Assembly (NCBI RefSeq): GCF_900089605.1
Contig: NZ_LT594324.1
Span: 4,960,001 to 5,024,000 of the forward strand
Direction: 5' to 3'
Length of the DNA: 64,000 nt
Source: Micromonospora narathiwatensis
Lineage (GTDB): Bacteria; Actinomycetota; Actinomycetes; Mycobacteriales; Micromonosporaceae
Shown: one piece after another, positions 56,559 through 64,000 of the stretch
Position numbering within the stretch: the stretch's first letter is position 1
How the letters are laid out: each line of letters begins with the position of its first letter
The notes under the pieces: generated by a model
Database searches by the model: none
What the model was told of the DNA's origin: nothing
What the model saw: the letters and a program-made list of their open reading frames with translations, nothing else
Position numbers and translations under genes: made by a program

Positions 56559-57455
56559 TCATTCCGCGCGCAGATCCAGGGCGATGTCCAGGATCGGCGA
56601 GGAGTGGGTGAGCGCGCCGACCGAGATGAAGTCCACCCCGGTCGCGCCGTACTCGGCCGCCACCGGCAGGGTCAGCCCGCCGGTGGCCTCCAGTTCGGCC
56701 CGGTCGCCCACCGCGGCGACCACCTCGCGCAGCCGCGCCGGGGTCATGTTGTCCAGCAGCAGGAAGTCGGCGCCGGCCTCGACCGCCTCCACCGCCTCGG
56801 CCAGCGTGTCCACCTCCACCTGCACCGGCACGTCCGGGAACGCCTCCCGGACCCGCCGGTAGGCGGCGGCGATCCCGCCCGCGGCGACCTTGTGGTTGTC
56901 CTTGATCATGGCGACGTCGTGCAGGCCCATCCGCTTGTTGGTGCCGCCGCCGGCGCGGACCGCGTACTTCTCCAGGGCGCGCAGGCCGGGGGTGGTCTTG
57001 CGGGTGTCGAGCACCGTCGCCTTGGTGCCGGTCAGGGCGTCGGCCCAGGCCCGGGTGTGGGTGGCCACCCCGGACATCCGGCAGAGCAGGTTGAGCGCGG
57101 TCCGCTCGGCGGTGAGCAGCAGCCGGGTCGGGCCGGTCACCGTGGCCAGCACGTCGCCGCGCGCCACCCGCTGCCCGTCGTGGGCCACCAACGACACCTC
57201 GACCGTACGGTCCGCCCCGGTCACCTCGCCGACCAGCTCGAACACCGCCGCCGCCACGGGCAGCCCGGCCACCACGCCGTCGGCGCGGGCGACCAGGTCA
57301 GCGGTGTCGTTCTGCTCGTCCGGGATGGTGGCGACACTGGTGACGTCGAGGAAGTCCGGGCCCAGGTCCTCGGTGAGCGCGTCGACGATCACCCGACGTA
57401 CCTCCGCCGGGTCCAGGCCACCGGCCCGCAACGCCCGCTCCGTCGACTCCCTCAT
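56559..57455 (-). CDS. nadC: nicotinate-nucleotide pyrophosphorylase (quinolinate phosphoribosyltransferase)
   Basis: A 298-residue enzyme forming nicotinate mononucleotide from quinolinate and PRPP. Diagnostic segments: LLTAERTALNLLCRMSGVATHT, VLDTRKTTPGLRALEKYAVRAGGGTNKRMGLHDVAMIKDNH, and ELEATGGLTLPVAAEYGATGVDFISVGALTHS. The ATG overlaps the nadB stop by four bases (ATGA), implying coupling. No nadA is present in the window. Confidence 0.95.
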   Translation of the reverse strand: MRESTERALRAGGLDPAEVRRVIVDALTEDLGPDFLDVTSVATIPDEQNDTADLVARADGVVAGLPVAAAVFELVGEVTGADRTVEVSLVAHDGQRVARGDVLATVTGPTRLLLTAERTALNLLCRMSGVATHTRAWADALTGTKATVLDTRKTTPGLRALEKYAVRAGGGTNKRMGLHDVAMIKDNHKVAAGGIAAAYRRVREAFPDVPVQVEVDTLAEAVEAVEAGADFLLLDNMTPARLREVVAAVGDRAELEATGGLTLPVAAEYGATGVDFISVGALTHSSPILDIALDLRAE

Positions 57456-59140
57456 TTTTGTCCCTCCCACCGCTCGGTCAACGAGCCCTGCGTCCCGATC
57501 CCGCCGACGAAGTGGCCCAGCCACCGGTCGTCGGCGGTCGGGAAGTCCTCCCGCCAGTGGCAGCCCCGGGTCTCCCGGCGACGGTACGCGGCGGCGACCA
57601 GCGTCGACGCCACGGTGATCAGGTTCGTCGCCTCCCAGTCGGCGGTACGCGGGACCCCCCGGCCCTGGCCCAGCTCGGTCAGGGTGACGGCGGTCGCGGC
57701 GAGGGTGTCCGCCGAGCGGAGCACCCCGGCGCCCCGGGTCATCGCCCGTTGCAGGGCCGGGGTGCCGGCGGCCGGCAGCACCCAGCCCTGGCCGCCCACC
57801 CACGCGCCGGTCTCCGCCGGCTTCGCCTGCTCGGGCAGGCCGGCGGCGATGTCCTCGGCGATCCGGCGGGAGAAGACCAGCCCCTCCAGCAGCGAGTTGC
57901 TGGCCAGCCGGTTGGCGCCGTGCACGCCGGTGCAGGCGACCTCGCCGCAGGCGTACAGGCCGGGGATGGAGGTGCGGCCGCGCAGGTCGGTACGGACCCC
58001 GCCGGAGGCGTAGTGGGCGGCCGGGGCGACCGGGATCAGGTCGGTGGCCGGGTCCACCCCGATGGCCAGGCAGGACGCGACGATGGTCGGGAAGCGCCGG
58101 GCCAGGAAGTCCCCGCCCAGGTGGCGGGCGTCCAGCCAGACGTGGTCCGCGCCGGTGGCCAGCAGCACCCGGTGGATGCCCTTGGCGACCACGTCCCGGG
58201 GGGCCAGTTCGGCCAGCTCGTGCTGGCCGACCATGAACCGCTTGCCGTCCCCGTCGACCAGGTGGGCGCCCTCGCCGCGCAGCGCCTCGGACACCAGCGG
58301 CTGCTGGGCCCGCGTCGCGCCCGGCGCGCCCGCCGGCACGATCAGCGCGGTCGGGTGGAACTGGACGAACTCCACGTCGGTGACCGCCGCGCCGGCCCGC
58401 ATGGCCAGCGCCACCCCGTCGCCGGTGGAGACCGCGGGGTTGGTGGTGGCCGCGAAGACCTGCCCCATGCCGCCGGTGGCCAGCACCACCGCCCGGGCCA
58501 GGATCGCGCCGACGCCGTCCTCGCTGCCCTCGCCGAGCACGTGCAGGGTGATCCCGCAGGCCGGGCCGAGCCCGTCCGGGCCGTCGCCGGGGGCCCGCAG
58601 CAGGTCCAGTACCAGGGCGTGCTCGACCAGCCGGATCCACGGGTCGCGGTGAACGGCGGCGTGCAACGCCCGTTGCACCTCGGCCCCGGTGGCGTCGCCG
58701 CCGGCGTGCACGATCCGGTCCGCCCGGTGGCCACCCTCCCGGGTGAGCATCAGCGAGCCGTCCGGGTTCCGGTCGAACTCCGCCCCGATCCGCATCAGCT
58801 CGCGCAGCCGGGTCGGACCCTCCTCCACCAGCACCCGCACCGCCGCCGGGTCGCACAGGCCGACGCCGGCGACCTCGGTGTCGTACGCGTGGGCGGTCGG
58901 GGTGTCGGCCGGGTCGAGCACGGCGGCGATGCCACCCTGCGCCCAGCGGGTCGACCCCTCGTCCATGTTGACCTTGGTGACCACGGTGACGTGCAGACCC
59001 GCCTCGCGCAGGTGCAGCGCGGCGGTCAGTCCGGCGACCCCGGAACCGACGACGATCACGTCGGTGGTCTCCACCCAGCCGGGTGCGGGCGCGGCGAGCA
59101 GCCTGGGCAGGGCCGGCAGGTCGACGGTCGCAAGGTCCAT
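57452..59140 (-). CDS. nadB: L-aspartate oxidase
   Basis: A 562-residue FAD enzyme that oxidises L-aspartate to iminoaspartate for NAD synthesis. The dinucleotide-binding loop VIVVGSGVAGLTAALHLREAG is near residue 30; EGSTRWAQGGIAAVL, REGGHRADRIVHAGGDATGAEVQ and the GEVACTGVHGANRLASNSLLEGLVFSRR substrate/FAD segment follow. A C-terminal helical domain ends GTQGSLTERWEGQK. ATG at 59140. Coupled to nadC by ATGA. The product goes to NadA, encoded elsewhere. Confidence 0.95.
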   Translation of the reverse strand: MDLATVDLPALPRLLAAPAPGWVETTDVIVVGSGVAGLTAALHLREAGLHVTVVTKVNMDEGSTRWAQGGIAAVLDPADTPTAHAYDTEVAGVGLCDPAAVRVLVEEGPTRLRELMRIGAEFDRNPDGSLMLTREGGHRADRIVHAGGDATGAEVQRALHAAVHRDPWIRLVEHALVLDLLRAPGDGPDGLGPACGITLHVLGEGSEDGVGAILARAVVLATGGMGQVFAATTNPAVSTGDGVALAMRAGAAVTDVEFVQFHPTALIVPAGAPGATRAQQPLVSEALRGEGAHLVDGDGKRFMVGQHELAELAPRDVVAKGIHRVLLATGADHVWLDARHLGGDFLARRFPTIVASCLAIGVDPATDLIPVAPAAHYASGGVRTDLRGRTSIPGLYACGEVACTGVHGANRLASNSLLEGLVFSRRIAEDIAAGLPEQAKPAETGAWVGGQGWVLPAAGTPALQRAMTRGAGVLRSADTLAATAVTLTELGQGRGVPRTADWEATNLITVASTLVAAAYRRRETRGCHWREDFPTADDRWLGHFVGGIGTQGSLTERWEGQK

Positions 59141-59201
59141 GAGCACAGTCAACCCGAAGGCTCCTCGCCCCGGGCCGCGGGGGCGCGACGAGTGGTTCGG
59201 G

Positions 59202-60095
59202 CTACTTCGTCCGCACCGGCAGGCCCGCCGGTCCGGCACCCTTGAGGGAACTGGTCACCGTACGGTCGCTGAGCCAGAGGTAGCAGCGGACGCCCCGGTC
59301 GCCGGCGGCCCACCGGCCCGCGCCCGGCGGGCGGACCACCACGCCGCTGCGGAACCGCAGCGTCGGGTCGTCCGGCACGCCGACGTACCTCGCCAGGACG
59401 GTGTTGCAGCCGGCGTAGAGCGGCAACCAGTCGGCGTCCTTCGTCGGGTACGGGCGGTCCGGCGCCGGCCACACCCCGACGAACTCGGCGTCGTGCGTGG
59501 CGCCGCACTCCACCGGGGTCAGCGTCTGCACCCGGTGCGCGTCGCTGCCGGTGCGCTGGCAGCCCAGCCGCAGCGCGGACGGCCCCTTGAGCGCGTCCCG
59601 CAGGCTGCCCGTACGGGTCACCACCTTGGCCGCCGCCTCGACCGTGGTCAGCTCGGTCAGGTCGCAGCGGTACCACCGGGAGCCGGCCGCCCAGCCGGGG
59701 CCGGTGGGCAGCGCCACGGCCAGCCGCAGCCGGCCGGCCCGCCAGTTGTCGCCGACGTACCCGTTGGCCCGGCTGTCGCAGTCCGCGAACGCCGTACGCA
59801 GCTCGACGGAGCCGAGGGCGGGCGGGGTGGCCCGGTCGACGGTGAAGGCACCCACGTGCACCGTCTCCACCCGGTGCGGCAGCTCGCAGCCCACCGGGTC
59901 GTACCCGGCCAGGCCGACCGTGGCGGTGAAGTCGGCCACCTGGCAGACCCCGTCCGCCGGGGTGAACGGCCCGGCCGGCGGCATCGCCGCCCAGTCGTCG
60001 GTGAGGTCGCCGTCCAGGCCGCCGGACCCGGCGCAGCCGGTCAGCGCGGCCCCCGCGACCAACGCGGCGACCAGGACTCTCATCGCACGGCGCAT
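59202..60095 (-). CDS. septum-formation family lipoprotein
   Basis: A 297-residue lipoprotein: a signal sequence (VLVAALVAGAALTGC) with lipobox LTGC, then two Septum_form-like halves, each with cysteine-paired segments: GVCQVADF...VGCELPHRVETVHVGAF, WYRCDLTELTTVEA, LGCQRTG...VECGATHDAEFVGVWPAP and VRCYLWLSD. The CxxPHxxE-V-G-F/Y pattern in each half is characteristic. GGAGG precedes the ATG at 60095. It sits inside the NAD/CoA gene run, between panD and nadB, with no functional link evident. Confidence 0.75.
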   Translation of the reverse strand: MRRAMRVLVAALVAGAALTGCAGSGGLDGDLTDDWAAMPPAGPFTPADGVCQVADFTATVGLAGYDPVGCELPHRVETVHVGAFTVDRATPPALGSVELRTAFADCDSRANGYVGDNWRAGRLRLAVALPTGPGWAAGSRWYRCDLTELTTVEAAAKVVTRTGSLRDALKGPSALRLGCQRTGSDAHRVQTLTPVECGATHDAEFVGVWPAPDRPYPTKDADWLPLYAGCNTVLARYVGVPDDPTLRFRSGVVVRPPGAGRWAAGDRGVRCYLWLSDRTVTSSLKGAGPAGLPVRTK

Positions 60096-60190
60096 CGCGG
60101 CCTCCCCCAGCCGACGACCGTCAATCCGACGGTGCGCCCAGGGTAGCCGGAAATGACCTTCCGGTGACAGACCGTACGGCCCGCCGGAGG

Positions 60191-60619
60191 TCAGTTCAGG
60201 GCGGCGGCGAGCGGGTTGGGCACCGGATCACCGGCGGTGCCGGGGGCGGCGGTGGTCGGGTCGGCGGTCAGGTCGACCACCCGGTTCTCCGCGTCGACGT
60301 GCACCACCCGGGGCTGGTACGCCCGCGCCTCGGCATCGTCCATCTGCCCGTACGAGATGAGGATCACCAGGTCGCCGGGGTGCACCAGATGTGCGGCGGC
60401 ACCGTTGATGCCGATCACGCCACTGCCCCGCCGCCCCGGGATCACGTACGTCTCCAGCCGGGCCCCGTTGGTGATGTCCACGATCGCGACCTGCTCGCCG
60501 GGGAGCAGGTCGGCGGCGTCGAGCAGATCCTCGTCCACGGTCACCGAACCGACGTAGTGCAGGTCGGCCTGGGTCACCGTGGCCCGGTGGATCTTCGACT
60601 TGAGCATGGTCCGGAGCAT
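60191..60619 (-). CDS. panD: aspartate 1-decarboxylase precursor
   Basis: A 142-residue pyruvoyl enzyme that makes beta-alanine from aspartate for pantothenate. The proenzyme self-cleaves between Gly24 and Ser25 ([13 protein letters not shown]), creating the pyruvoyl group; the substrate-binding [39 protein letters not shown] segment is intact. ATG at 60619 ([17 protein letters not shown]). Lies 21 bp after panC. Confidence 0.96.
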   Translation of the reverse strand: MLRTMLKSKIHRATVTQADLHYVGSVTVDEDLLDAADLLPGEQVAIVDITNGARLETYVIPGRRGSGVIGINGAAAHLVHPGDLVILISYGQMDDAEARAYQPRVVHVDAENRVVDLTADPTTAAPGTAGDPVPNPLAAALN

Positions 60620-60640
60620 CGGGTGCCTTTCTCGCACGAG

Positions 60641-61489
60641 TCAGGAACGCGGGGCGAGCGGGATCGCCGCGTTGTCGATCAGCCGGGTGGCGCCGACCCA
60701 GGCCGCGATCAGCATTCGCGCCGGGCCGGCGACCGGGCCCGGCTCCAGGTCGGGGTCGGTGAGCACCAGGTAGTCGAGGCGGGCACCCGGCGTACCGGAG
60801 TCGAAGGCCCGGTGGGCGGCGGCCAGCACCGCGCCCGCGTCCGCGCCCCGCTCGGCGGCCTCGACGCCGGCCCGCAGCGCGGCGGACAGGCTCAGCGCCG
60901 CCGCCCGTTCCTCGGCCGAGAGGTAGCGGTTACGGCTGGACAGGGCCAGGCCGTCCGGCTCACGTACGGTCGGCACGCCGACGATCTCGGTCGGTACGTC
61001 CAGGTCGCGGACCATCCGCCGGACCAGGGTGAGCTGCTGGTAGTCCTTCTCGCCGAAGAACGCCAGGTCGGGGCGGGTGAGCTGGAGCAGCTTCATGACC
61101 ACGGTGAGTACGCCGTGGAAGAAGCCGGGGCGGCTCAGCCCCTCCAGGTCCTCGCCGAGCGGGCCCGGGTTGACCCGGACCGTCGGCTGGCCGCCCGGGT
61201 ACATGTCGGCCACGGCGGGGGCGAAGACCACGTCCGCGCCAACCCGCCGGCAGATCTCCAGGTCGGCGTCGAGGGTGCGCGGATAGCGGTCGAAGTCCTC
61301 GTTCGGACCGAACTGGAGCGGGTTCACGAAGATCGTGACGATGACGTGGTCGGCCCGCTCGCGGGCCGCCCGCAGCAGTGTCTCGTGCCCGGAGTGCAGC
61401 GCGCCCATGGTCATCACCACGCCGACGGTGCCGGTCAGGCCGTCCCGCGCCGCCGCCAACTCCTTGCGCGTGTGCACCAGCTCGGTCAT
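60641..61489 (-). CDS. panC: pantoate-beta-alanine ligase
   Basis: A 282-residue ATP-dependent ligase joining pantoate and beta-alanine. It has [19 protein letters not shown] (HIGH-type), [37 protein letters not shown] and [15 protein letters not shown] (KMSKS-type). The ATG at 61489 has GGAGG upstream. The frame also stays open to a GTG at 61546 that overlaps the DUF2520 stop; the 19 extra codons are a diverged GTGAGCG repeat unit. Confidence 0.95.
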   Translation of the reverse strand: MTELVHTRKELAAARDGLTGTVGVVMTMGALHSGHETLLRAARERADHVIVTIFVNPLQFGPNEDFDRYPRTLDADLEICRRVGADVVFAPAVADMYPGGQPTVRVNPGPLGEDLEGLSRPGFFHGVLTVVMKLLQLTRPDLAFFGEKDYQQLTLVRRMVRDLDVPTEIVGVPTVREPDGLALSSRNRYLSAEERAAALSLSAALRAGVEAAERGADAGAVLAAAHRAFDSGTPGARLDYLVLTDPDLEPGPVAGPARMLIAAWVGATRLIDNAAIPLAPRS

Positions 61490-61498
61490 GCCGTCGCC

Positions 61499-61546
61499 TC
61501 CGTTCTCCGTCGCCGCGGGGCTCGCGAACGCGCTTCTCGCGCTCAC
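61499..61546 (-). repeat. GTGAGCG relay repeat, single diverged copy C
   Basis: Minus strand: GTGAGCGCGAGAAGCGCG, then TTCGCGAGCCCCGCGGCGAC. It shares the start and the CGAGCCCCGC core with arrays A and B, and again begins exactly at a GTGA stop/start joint. Confidence 0.6.
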
Positions 61547-62520
61547 GCGGCGACCTCGCCGTAGAGGCCGCTCAGCACGTCCAGCAGCGACTCGGCGTCC
61601 GCCGGGCGCAGCCGGCCGGCCGCGATCGCCCGGTCCGCGCTCCTCCGGGCCAACGCCAGGTAGGGGGGCACGGATTCCGGCGCGGTCGCCGCCAGCCGGG
61701 CCAGGTGCCGGCGTACGGTGCCCGCGTCGCCCCGGGAGACCGGGCCGGTGAGCGCGTCGTCGCCGAACCGCAGGGCGTTCTCCAGGGCGGCCCGCAGCAG
61801 CGGGGCGAGCACCTTCTCCGGCCGGTCCACCCCGGCGTCGCGCAGCCGGTCGACCGCCTCGTTGACCAGGGTCACCAGGTGGTTGGCGCCGTGCGCCAGC
61901 GCCGCGTGGTAGAGCGGCCGGTCGGCCTCCGCCACCCACTCCGGCACACCGCCCAGGTCGGCGACCAGCCGGGCGGCCAACGGGCGCAGCTCCGCCGGGG
62001 CGGTCACCCCGTACGAGATGCCGGCCAGGCGGGTCAGGTCGTCCGGCGCACCGGTGAAGGTCATCGCCGGGTGCAGCGCGAGCGGCCGGGCGCCCACCGC
62101 GGCGGCCGGGGCGAGGACGGCCAGCCCGTGCGCGCCGGACGTGTGCGCGACCACCTGGCCGGGGCGCAGCGCGCCGGCCTCGGCCAGCCCGGCGACCACG
62201 CCGGCCAGGGCGTCGTCGGGTACCGCCACGACCAGCAGGTCGGTGGCCGCGCGGGCGACCGACGCGGCGGAGCGGTTCGGGGTCTGCGGCAGCAGCAGCG
62301 CCATCCGGGCCCTGGCGGCCCCGGACGCTCCGGAGGCGGCGACCACCCGGTGGCCGGCGGCGACGAGGGCCGCGCCGAGCACGGCACCGACCCGGCCGGC
62401 GCCGAGCACGCCGACGGTCAGGGTACGGGGAAAGGCGAGCGGGGCGCCGTTCGAGGCGCCGCCCGGCGATACGGCGGCCCCGGGCAGGGCGGCCGGACGC
62501 GGGCGCAGCGGTGCGCTCAT
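61543..62520 (-). CDS. DUF2520 Rossmann-fold protein
   Basis: A 325-residue protein with an NADP-binding Rossmann domain ([32 protein letters not shown], then [16 protein letters not shown]) and a DUF2520 helical domain ([51 protein letters not shown]), related to ketopantoate or 6-phosphogluconate-type dehydrogenases. It precedes panC and panD on the same strand, as in mycobacteria. A role in pantoate formation is possible but unproven. Its TGA is the TGA of a GTGAGCG repeat. Confidence 0.87.
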   Translation of the reverse strand: MSAPLRPRPAALPGAAVSPGGASNGAPLAFPRTLTVGVLGAGRVGAVLGAALVAAGHRVVAASGASGAARARMALLLPQTPNRSAASVARAATDLLVVAVPDDALAGVVAGLAEAGALRPGQVVAHTSGAHGLAVLAPAAAVGARPLALHPAMTFTGAPDDLTRLAGISYGVTAPAELRPLAARLVADLGGVPEWVAEADRPLYHAALAHGANHLVTLVNEAVDRLRDAGVDRPEKVLAPLLRAALENALRFGDDALTGPVSRGDAGTVRRHLARLAATAPESVPPYLALARRSADRAIAAGRLRPADAESLLDVLSGLYGEVAA

Positions 62521-62661
62521 GACAATCGATCCAGTCCTCGGAGGGGGTACCGGTCGATCGCAAGTATGCGCCGGTGTTACCGAACCTGGACAAGCATGTG
62601 TGAAAACCTTCACCGGCCGTGCCGGAGCGATGCCGTGGGCAGGGCGCGCGGGTCGGACCCG

Positions 62662-62673
62662 TACCGTCAGCGG
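62662..62673 (+). promoter_or_regulatory. leaderless -10 element of the MidA-like gene
   Basis: TACCGT (62662-62667), six bases, then GTG at 62674. Confidence 0.5.
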
Positions 62674-63786
62674 GTGACCTTCGCGGAACGGCTGCCCTGG
62701 CGGGTGGCGATGGAGCGAGCCCTCTACGGGCCGGGTGGCTTCTTCGTCTCCGGCGCCGGGCCGGCCGCCCACTTCCGCACCAGCGTGCACGCCTCCCCGG
62801 TCTTCTCCTCCTGTCTGCTGCGTCTCCTCGACTCCGTTGATCGCGCGCTGGGTCATCCTCCGCGTCTCGACGTGGTGGACGTGGGGGCCGGGCGGGGTGA
62901 GCTGCTTCGGGCGCTGCTCGTGGGGGTTTCCGGGACGCCCGCCCAGCGGTCACCCGCCGCGCCGGTCCCGCTCGCCGATCGGGTACGTCTCATCGCGGTC
63001 GAGCGGGCGCCCCGCCCCGAGGACCTCCCGGCCGAGATCGACTGGCTGGACGAGATCCCCGAGGGGATCACCGGACTGCTGGTGGCCACCGAGTGGCTGG
63101 ACAACGTCCCGCTGGACCTGGCCGGGCACACCGGCGGCGGTTGGCGTCACCTGCTGGTCGACCCGACGACCGGCACGGAGTCCACCGGCCCCCCGCTGCC
63201 CCCCGAGGACGCCGACTGGCTGACCCGCTGGTGGCCGACTCCCACCTCGCGATCGCCGATCAGGGAGTTCGCGTCCGCCGGAGGCCCGGAACCGGACATG
63301 AAACTCTTGATCAACGAGGTGGCGGCGCGGGCCGAGATCGGGCGGACCCGGGACGAGGCGTGGGCGGAGGCGGTACGGCGGGTCGAGCGAGGGCTCGCCG
63401 TGACGGTGGACTACGGGCACCTGCGGAAGGAGCGGCCGGTCGACGGGACGTTGACCGGGTACCGGGACGGGCGGCAGGTGCCGCCGGTGCCGGACGGGTC
63501 GGCTGATGTCACCGCACACGTCGCCATGGACTCGGTCGCCTCCGCCGGTGAGCGGGTCGCCCGGTGCGCGTACACCTTGATCTCGCAGCGGGAGGCGCTG
63601 CGGGCGCTCGGGGCCGACGGCGGGCGACCGCCGCTGAGCCTGGCCTCCCAGGACCCCGCCGGGTACGTCCGGGCGCTGGCCGCCGCGTCGGCGGTGGCCG
63701 AACTGACCGACCCGGCCGGCCTCGGCGGGCACTGGTGGCTGCTGCAACCGGTCGGCGTCACCATCGATCCCGTCATGGCACGATGA
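62674..63786 (+). CDS. NDUFAF7/MidA-like (DUF185) SAM-dependent methyltransferase
   Basis: A 370-residue methyltransferase of the DUF185 family: [40 protein letters not shown], motif [17 protein letters not shown], an acidic turn in IAVERAP, and [18 protein letters not shown], matching the E-F/W-x-D-x-x-P signature. Mitochondrial NDUFAF7 methylates an arginine of the complex I subunit NDUFS2, the homologue of NuoD. Here the gene overlaps nuoD by ATGA, so the same substrate is likely. GTG at 62674 with a TACCGT-N6 leaderless -10. Confidence 0.85.
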   Translation: MTFAERLPWRVAMERALYGPGGFFVSGAGPAAHFRTSVHASPVFSSCLLRLLDSVDRALGHPPRLDVVDVGAGRGELLRALLVGVSGTPAQRSPAAPVPLADRVRLIAVERAPRPEDLPAEIDWLDEIPEGITGLLVATEWLDNVPLDLAGHTGGGWRHLLVDPTTGTESTGPPLPPEDADWLTRWWPTPTSRSPIREFASAGGPEPDMKLLINEVAARAEIGRTRDEAWAEAVRRVERGLAVTVDYGHLRKERPVDGTLTGYRDGRQVPPVPDGSADVTAHVAMDSVASAGERVARCAYTLISQREALRALGADGGRPPLSLASQDPAGYVRALAAASAVAELTDPAGLGGHWWLLQPVGVTIDPVMAR

Positions 63787-64000
63787 CGGACATGACCACG
63801 GACGCCGGCGACCTCCGCGAACTGACCGTCGGCACGGGCGCCGGCGGGGAGCAGCTCGGCACCGACATGGTGCTGAACATCGGGCCGCAGCACCCGTCCA
63901 CGCACGGCGTGCTGCGGCTACGGCTGGTGCTGGACGGCGAGCGGGTGGTCTCCGCCGAGCCGATCGTCGGCTACATGCACCGGGGCGCGGAGAAGCTCTT
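63783..64000 (+). CDS. nuoD: NADH-quinone oxidoreductase subunit D (partial)
   Basis: The first 72 codons are present, cut by the window edge. The translation [20 protein letters not shown], then [26 protein letters not shown] and [15 protein letters not shown] is the characteristic N-terminus of the 49-kDa-type subunit, which helps form the quinone-binding site. ATG overlaps the stop of the methyltransferase gene (ATGA); a second ATG at 63792 is possible. Presumably followed by further nuo genes to the right. Confidence 0.94.
   Translation, partial: MTDMTTDAGDLRELTVGTGAGGEQLGTDMVLNIGPQHPSTHGVLRLRLVLDGERVVSAEPIVGYMHRGAEKL

Noticed and set aside
56559..58856. 765-codon minus-strand ORF fused to nadC
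   Set aside because: The N-terminal part is an out-of-frame reading of nadB with Arg/Gly-rich composition; nadC starts at 57455.
61378..63786. One long 802-codon ORF covering the MidA-like gene
   Set aside because: The first 430 codons are an antisense reading of panC and DUF2520; the real gene starts at GTG 62674.

Overview
The window is high-GC actinobacterial DNA, most like a Micromonosporaceae chromosome (Micromonospora, Salinispora or Actinoplanes type). GTG and occasional TTG starts are frequent, several genes have leaderless-type starts, and the right half carries the actinobacterial block lpqE-radA-disA / def-ACT-mutY / clpC-lsr2-lysS-coaX-panD-panC-DUF2520 that is also known around Rv3579-Rv3603 of Mycobacterium tuberculosis. 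There is no sign of a prophage, plasmid, complete insertion sequence or CRISPR array.

Layout. 0-9 kb: a lipoprotein; an ECF41/SigJ-like sigma factor operon (sigma, AraC, VOC, DUF998) divergent from an AhpD-like protein; an OhrR-like regulator; tRNA-Thr; an MsiK-type sugar ABC ATPase; then rlmB-cysS. 9-25 kb: accessory stretch with an IclR-like regulator, a DUF559-type nuclease-like protein carrying a 36-bp minisatellite, a subtilase, an EamA exporter, a CGNR regulator, two unrelated fumarases (class II at 15 kb, class I at 22 kb) on either side of a large AfsR/SARP regulator and a secreted DNRLRE protein, and a PQQ-type propeller. 24.5-35 kb: tyrosine/homogentisate catabolism (Lrp regulator, hppD, an aromatic or histidinol-phosphate aminotransferase, fahA, an unknown partner gene, hmgA), interleaved with two RDD membrane proteins and small genes. 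35-37 kb: ispF-ispD-carD. 38.6-42.8 kb: a type III PKS, acyl-CoA-dehydrogenase-like flavoprotein, O-methyltransferase and UbiA prenyltransferase, matching the gene set recalled for alkyl-O-dihydrogeranyl-methoxyhydroquinone biosynthesis in Actinoplanes. 43-55 kb: genome maintenance and stress genes (lpqE, radA, disA, def, mutY, clpC, lsr2, lysS). 55.8-62.5 kb: cofactor operon for NAD and pantothenate/CoA (panC, panD, nadB, nadC, coaX). 62.7 kb to the right edge: an NDUFAF7/MidA-like methyltransferase overlapping nuoD, the start of the complex I operon.

The most unusual signal is a dispersed repeat of 59 or 60 bp. Each unit begins with GTGAGCG, encodes a near-constant 20-codon peptide (VSxRSEPxLRAPQS...), and sits exactly at GTGA stop/start overlaps between co-oriented genes. 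At 27.06 kb two 59-bp units form a chain of tiny ORFs, each overlapping the next by GTGA. At 39.7 kb five 60-bp units form one 101-codon ORF that overlaps both neighbours by GTGA. A diverged single copy lies at the DUF2520/panC junction. The arrays look like portable translational-coupling cassettes.

A second family, long imperfect palindromes built on GATGTGGCGGTGTC, lies mostly between convergent gene ends and may act as bidirectional terminators. The order carD-ispD-ispF and cysS-rlmB, usually contiguous in actinobacteria, is split here by about 26 kb of accessory DNA with orientation preserved.
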